Assembly: GCF_946221145.1 (NCBI RefSeq)
Contig: NZ_CAMIOH010000153.1
Coordinates: 1-7,495 of the forward strand
Direction of reading: 5' to 3'
From: an uncultured Paracoccus sp.
Lineage (GTDB): Bacteria > Pseudomonadota > Alphaproteobacteria > Rhodobacterales > Rhodobacteraceae
DNA: 7,495 nt
In this document: in pieces, positions 4,583-7,495 of the stretch
Layout: the number at the start of each line of letters is the position of its first letter
Position numbering within the stretch: the stretch's first letter is position 1
Translations under genes and position numbers: made by a program
Notes under the pieces: model-generated
What the model saw: only the letters and a program-made list of their open reading frames with translations
The model's database searches: none
Told to the model about the DNA's origin: nothing

Positions 4583-6544
4583 ATGACAGCAGAATTCGGC
4601 CATTTCGCCCTGATCCTCGCCTTTGCGGTATCGCTGTTCCAGATGGTGGTGCCGATGATCGGCGCGTCCAAGGGGTGGGGACCATGGATGGACAGCGCCC
4701 GTCCCGCCGCGGTCGCGCAGTTCCTGCTGGTGGGCCTGTCCTTCGCGGCGCTGACGGTGGCCTTCGTCACCTCGGATTTCTCGGTGAAGCTGGTCTATGA
4801 AAATTCGCATACCGCCAAGCCGATGATCTACAAGATCAGCGGTGTCTGGGGGAACCACGAAGGCTCCATGCTGCTGTGGGTGCTGATCCTGGCGCTGTTC
4901 GGCGCGGCGGCGGCGGCTTTTGGCGACAACCTGCCGCCGGCGCTGCGGGCGCGGGTGCTGGCGGTGCAGGCAGCCATCGGCGCGGCGTTTTACGCCTTCA
5001 TCATCTTTACCTCGAACCCGTTCTTGCGGCTGGCCGCGCCGCCCTTTGACGGGCGCGACCTGAACCCGCTGTTGCAGGATCCTGGCCTGGCCTTCCATCC
5101 GCCATTTCTCTATCTGGGCTATGTCGGGCTTTCGATGGCGTTTTCCTTTGCCGTGGCGGCCCTGATCGAGGGGCGGGTGGATGCCGCCTGGGCGCGGTGG
5201 GTGCGGCCCTGGACGCTGGCCGCCTGGATGTTTTTGACCATCGGCATCGCGCTGGGATCCTGGTGGGCCTATTACGAACTGGGCTGGGGCGGGTTCTGGT
5301 TCTGGGATCCGGTCGAAAACGCCAGCTTCATGCCCTGGCTGCTGGCCGCCGCCCTGCTGCATTCCGCCATCGTCGTCGAAAAGCGCGAGGCGCTGAAAAG
5401 CTGGACCATCCTGCTGGCGATCATGGCCTTCGGCTTTTCGATGATCGGCACGTTCATCGTCCGGTCGGGGGTTCTGACTTCGGTCCACAGCTTTGCCAGC
5501 GATCCGGCGCGCGGGGTGTTCATCCTGGGGATCCTGGTGGTCTTTACCGGCGGCGCGCTGACGCTCTATGCCGCGCGGGCCACGCAGATGACAGCCAAGG
5601 GCGTCTTTGCGCCGGTGTCGCGCGAAGGCGCCCTGGTGCTGAACAACGTCCTGCTGGCGGTGTCGGCCTTCGTGGTCTTCATCGGCACGATGTGGCCGCT
5701 GATCGCGGAACTGCTGTGGGACCGCACGCTGTCGGTGGGCGCGCCCTTCTTCAACAAGGCCTTCACCCCCTTCATGATCGCGTTGGCCATCGCGCTGCCG
5801 CTGGGGTCGATCCTGCCGTGGAAACGGGCGGTGCTGGGCCGGGCGATGCGCCCGTTATGGCCCGCGCTTGCCTTGGCGGGGGCGGTCATGGCGCTGATCT
5901 GGGCGGTGTCCACCGGACGGTCAGCCATTGCCGTCATCGGCGCGGGGCTGGGCGCCTGGATCATCTTCGGCGCCCTGGCCGAACTGATCCACCGGACCGG
6001 GCAGTCCGGGCTGTCGCGCCTGTTGCGCCTGCCGCGCGCCGATTGGGGCAAGGCGATCGCCCATTCCGGCCTGGGCGTCACCTTCATCGGCGTCGCCCTG
6101 CTGACCGCCTGGCAGGTCGAGGATATTCGCGTGGCCCAGGTCGGCCAGCCCTTCACGGTCGCCGATTACCAGATCACCCTGCAAAGCGTGGATGAGGTCG
6201 AGGGGCCGAACTATCTTTCGACCATGGCGACGATGCAGGTGTCGCGCGATGGCCGAACCGTCGCCACGCTGCATCCCGAAAAGCGGGTCTATCCCGTCCA
6301 GGCCATGCCCACGACCGAGGCCGCGATCGACAACGGCGTCTTGCGCGATATCTATCTGGTGATCGGGGATGCGCAGGCGGATGGCGGCTGGGCGGTGCGC
6401 ATCTATATCAAGCCCTTCGCGAACTGGATCTGGGCGGGGTCGATGCTGATGGCGCTTGGCGGCATCGTCAGCTTGTCCGACCGCCGCTATCGCGTGGCCG
6501 CGGGCGCCCGCCGCGCGCCCGCCAAGGCGGTGGCCGCGGAATGA
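4583..6544 (+). CDS. ccmF: Haem lyase CcmF, cytochrome c maturation System I
   Basis: This 653-residue polytopic inner-membrane protein takes haem from holo-CcmE. With CcmH (and CcmI) it attaches haem to the CXXCH cysteines of apocytochromes c in the periplasm. Conserved blocks are VWGNHEGSMLLW (88-99), the periplasmic tryptophan-rich WWD domain WWAYYELGWGGFWFWDPVEN (227-246), and the four functional histidines: H172 (AFHPPFLYLGY), H260 (ALLHSAIV), H302 (TSVHSFASDP) and H494 (AHSGLGV). These match E. coli H173, H261, H303 and H491 almost in register. A large soluble C-terminal segment (about 510-625, with LHPEKRVYP) lies before the last membrane helix. Length is normal and all key residues are present. 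In Rhodobacter this gene is also called ccl1. It overlaps ccmH by ATGA. No ccmE, ccmI or ccmABC is seen here. Confidence 0.97.
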   Translation: MTAEFGHFALILAFAVSLFQMVVPMIGASKGWGPWMDSARPAAVAQFLLVGLSFAALTVAFVTSDFSVKLVYENSHTAKPMIYKISGVWGNHEGSMLLWVLILALFGAAAAAFGDNLPPALRARVLAVQAAIGAAFYAFIIFTSNPFLRLAAPPFDGRDLNPLLQDPGLAFHPPFLYLGYVGLSMAFSFAVAALIEGRVDAAWARWVRPWTLAAWMFLTIGIALGSWWAYYELGWGGFWFWDPVENASFMPWLLAAALLHSAIVVEKREALKSWTILLAIMAFGFSMIGTFIVRSGVLTSVHSFASDPARGVFILGILVVFTGGALTLYAARATQMTAKGVFAPVSREGALVLNNVLLAVSAFVVFIGTMWPLIAELLWDRTLSVGAPFFNKAFTPFMIALAIALPLGSILPWKRAVLGRAMRPLWPALALAGAVMALIWAVSTGRSAIAVIGAGLGAWIIFGALAELIHRTGQSGLSRLLRLPRADWGKAIAHSGLGVTFIGVALLTAWQVEDIRVAQVGQPFTVADYQITLQSVDEVEGPNYLSTMATMQVSRDGRTVATLHPEKRVYPVQAMPTTEAAIDNGVLRDIYLVIGDAQADGGWAVRIYIKPFANWIWAGSMLMALGGIVSLSDRRYRVAAGARRAPAKAVAAE

Positions 6545-6996
6545 GGCGCCTGGTCCTGCTGATCGCCCTGCTGCTGCCGCTTGCCGCCCTTGCCGTGCAG
6601 CCCGATGAGATCCTGCCCGATGCCGCGGCCGAGGCGCGGGCGCGCGAGATCTCGCAAAAGCTGCGCTGTCCGGTCTGCCAGGGCGAAAATATCGACGAAT
6701 CGAACGCCCCGATCAGCCGTGACCTGCGGCTGTATGTGCGCGAACGGATCGTCGCGGGCGACAGCAACGATCAGGTGATCGACGCCGTGGTGGATCGCTT
6801 TGGCGAATTTGTCCTGTTCGAACCCCGCGCCCGGGGCGGCAATCTGGTGCTGTGGCTGGCAGGTCCGGTCACGCTGCTGCTGGCCCTGCTGGTCGCCTGG
6901 CGTTTCCTGCGGGCCCGCGCCGCCGCCCGGCCCGAAGATGCGCAGGCGCTGACCCAGGCAGAGCGCGACCGGCTGGACCAGATCATGCGCGACTGA
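6541..6996 (+). CDS. ccmH: Cytochrome c maturation thioredoxin-like protein CcmH (short form)
   Basis: This 151-residue periplasm-facing, membrane-anchored thiol oxidoreductase keeps apocytochrome c thiols reduced, or forms a mixed disulfide with them, for ligation by CcmF. The N terminus is a signal sequence (MRRLVLLIALLLPLAALA, likely cleavage after residue 18). The active motif LRCPVCQ (41-47) has Cys43 and Cys46, followed by the family block ENIDESNAPISRDLRLYVRE. A single membrane helix lies at about 101-120 (LVLWLAGPVTLLLALLVAWR), and the short cytoplasmic tail ends in RDRLDQIMRD. It lacks the C-terminal TPR domain of E. coli CcmH, so that function is expected from a separate CcmI, as in other alphaproteobacteria (Rhodobacter name ccl2). 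The ATG overlaps the ccmF stop (ATGA). AAGGCGG (6524-6530) is a plausible ribosome-binding site. Identification is secure. Confidence 0.95.
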   Translation: MRRLVLLIALLLPLAALAVQPDEILPDAAAEARAREISQKLRCPVCQGENIDESNAPISRDLRLYVRERIVAGDSNDQVIDAVVDRFGEFVLFEPRARGGNLVLWLAGPVTLLLALLVAWRFLRARAAARPEDAQALTQAERDRLDQIMRD

Positions 6997-7013
6997 CGCG
7001 GGGTCGCGCTTTT
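6987..7013 (+). terminator. Candidate Rho-independent terminator overlapping the end of ccmH
   Basis: GCGCGAC (6987-6993) pairs perfectly with GTCGCGC (7003-7009) around a nine-base loop that holds the ccmH TGA, and TTTT follows directly (7010-7013). The stem is short but all but one pair is G-C. The T run is short, so termination may be partial. It would separate ccmFH from the next gene. Confidence 0.5.
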
Positions 7014-7045
7014 CCAAGACGCCGTTTCGGTCATGATGGCCCGCA

Positions 7046-7054
7046 AAAGGGGGA
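7046..7054 (+). promoter_or_regulatory. Ribosome-binding site of the PaaG-like gene
   Basis: The purine run AAAGGGGGA ends five bases before the ATG at 7060. It favours that start over in-frame ATG codons at 7033 and 7036, which lack a comparable Shine-Dalgarno. Confidence 0.6.
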
Positions 7055-7059
7055 CCGTC

Positions 7060-7495
7060 ATGAGTTATGAGACCATCGAATTTGCCGTCAGCGAAGGCGT
7101 CGCCACGCTGACCCTGAACCGTCCGCAGATGATGAACGCGCTGAGCAGCAGGATGCGGGCCGAGATCACCGAGGCGTGCCAGACCCTGCCCGAGGACGTG
7201 CGCTGCGTTGTCATGACCGGGGCGGGACGGGGCTTCTGTTCGGGCCAGGATCTGACCGACCGGGCAGCGGCCGCGGATCTGGAGGGCACGCTGCGCGACG
7301 AATACGAACCGATGCTGCGGGCGATCCGCGCCTGCCGCGCGCCGGTGATCGCGGCGGTGAACGGCGTGGCGGCGGGGGCGGGGGCGAACCTGGCCTTGGC
7401 CGCCGATGTGGTGATCGCCGCGGAAAGCGCCAGCTTCATCCAGGCTTTCGCGCGGATCGGCCTGGTTCCCGACGCGGGCGGCACCTTCATTATTC
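7060..7495 (+). CDS. paaG: Enoyl-CoA hydratase/isomerase, PaaG-like, N-terminal part (3' end outside window)
   Basis: The first 145 residues of a crotonase-superfamily protein (full length usually about 260) are open to the window end. The oxyanion-hole motifs are both present: GRGFCSGQDLTDR (56-68) and GVAAGAGANLALAADV (102-117). ASFIQAFARIGLVPDAGGT (124-142) closely resembles PaaG, 2-(1,2-epoxy-1,2-dihydrophenyl)acetyl-CoA isomerase of phenylacetate breakdown. Asp138 sits where PaaG has its catalytic Asp, and the Glu pair of true enoyl-CoA hydratases is not seen at this position. No other paa gene is visible, so it may be an orphan paralogue acting on other acyl-CoA substrates. The start at 7060 is chosen from its Shine-Dalgarno and from the family-typical Met-Ser-Tyr-Glu-Thr-Ile. 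It follows ccmH by 63 bp. The superfamily is certain; the PaaG assignment is likely. Confidence 0.8.
   Translation, partial: MSYETIEFAVSEGVATLTLNRPQMMNALSSRMRAEITEACQTLPEDVRCVVMTGAGRGFCSGQDLTDRAAAADLEGTLRDEYEPMLRAIRACRAPVIAAVNGVAAGAGANLALAADVVIAAESASFIQAFARIGLVPDAGGTFII

Noticed and set aside
4553..5488. Antisense open frame of 311 codons opposite ccmF
   Set aside because: It is the complement of hydrophobic ccmF codons, which gives a Gln/Arg/His-rich product with no plausible fold or ribosome-binding site.
7033..7059. In-frame ATG codons upstream of the PaaG-like gene
   Set aside because: They would add Met-Met-Ala-Arg-Lys-Arg-Gly-Thr-Val, which is unlike the family N terminus. The strong purine run before 7060 would then be coding.

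Overview
The window is GC-rich DNA from an alphaproteobacterium, most likely a member of the Rhodobacteraceae (Paracoccus/Rhodobacter-like). The evidence is the fused ispDF gene, a short separate CcmH next to CcmF, a Rhodobacterales-type gene-transfer-agent (GTA) lysis gene pair, and a consensus CtrA-binding box. This assignment is inferred from gene content; no database was searched. All eight genes lie on the + strand and are tightly packed, and no gap between genes exceeds about 100 bp.

Left part (1-3280): the 3' half of purL (purine synthesis), then ispDF (isoprenoid precursors by the MEP pathway), pgpA (phosphatidylglycerol synthesis) and cinA/pncC (nicotinamide mononucleotide deamidase). 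Three of these junctions are ATGA overlaps or a 3-bp gap, so the four genes look like one translationally coupled housekeeping operon whose members have unrelated functions.

Middle (3281-4545): a two-gene lysis cassette, a GH108-type N-acetylmuramidase without a signal peptide followed by an overlapping GTA-type holin. It resembles the endolysin/holin pair that releases the Rhodobacter capsulatus GTA (rcc00555/rcc00556, from memory). A perfect TTAA-N7-TTAA CtrA box lies 46 bp upstream of the lysin start, and its half-sites are the only TTAA tetramers I could find in the window. A strong intrinsic terminator closes the cassette. The lysin carries an exact EF-hand-like loop, and the holin has two closely spaced in-frame ATG codons. 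This is the most interesting part of the window.

Right part (4546-7495): ccmF and ccmH, overlapping at ATGA, encode the haem-ligation module of cytochrome c maturation System I. A weaker terminator-like hairpin follows, then the 5' part of a PaaG-like enoyl-CoA hydratase/isomerase gene that runs off the end. I see no transposon, CRISPR array, tRNA or rRNA. Apart from the lysis cassette and its control region, this is ordinary core genome.
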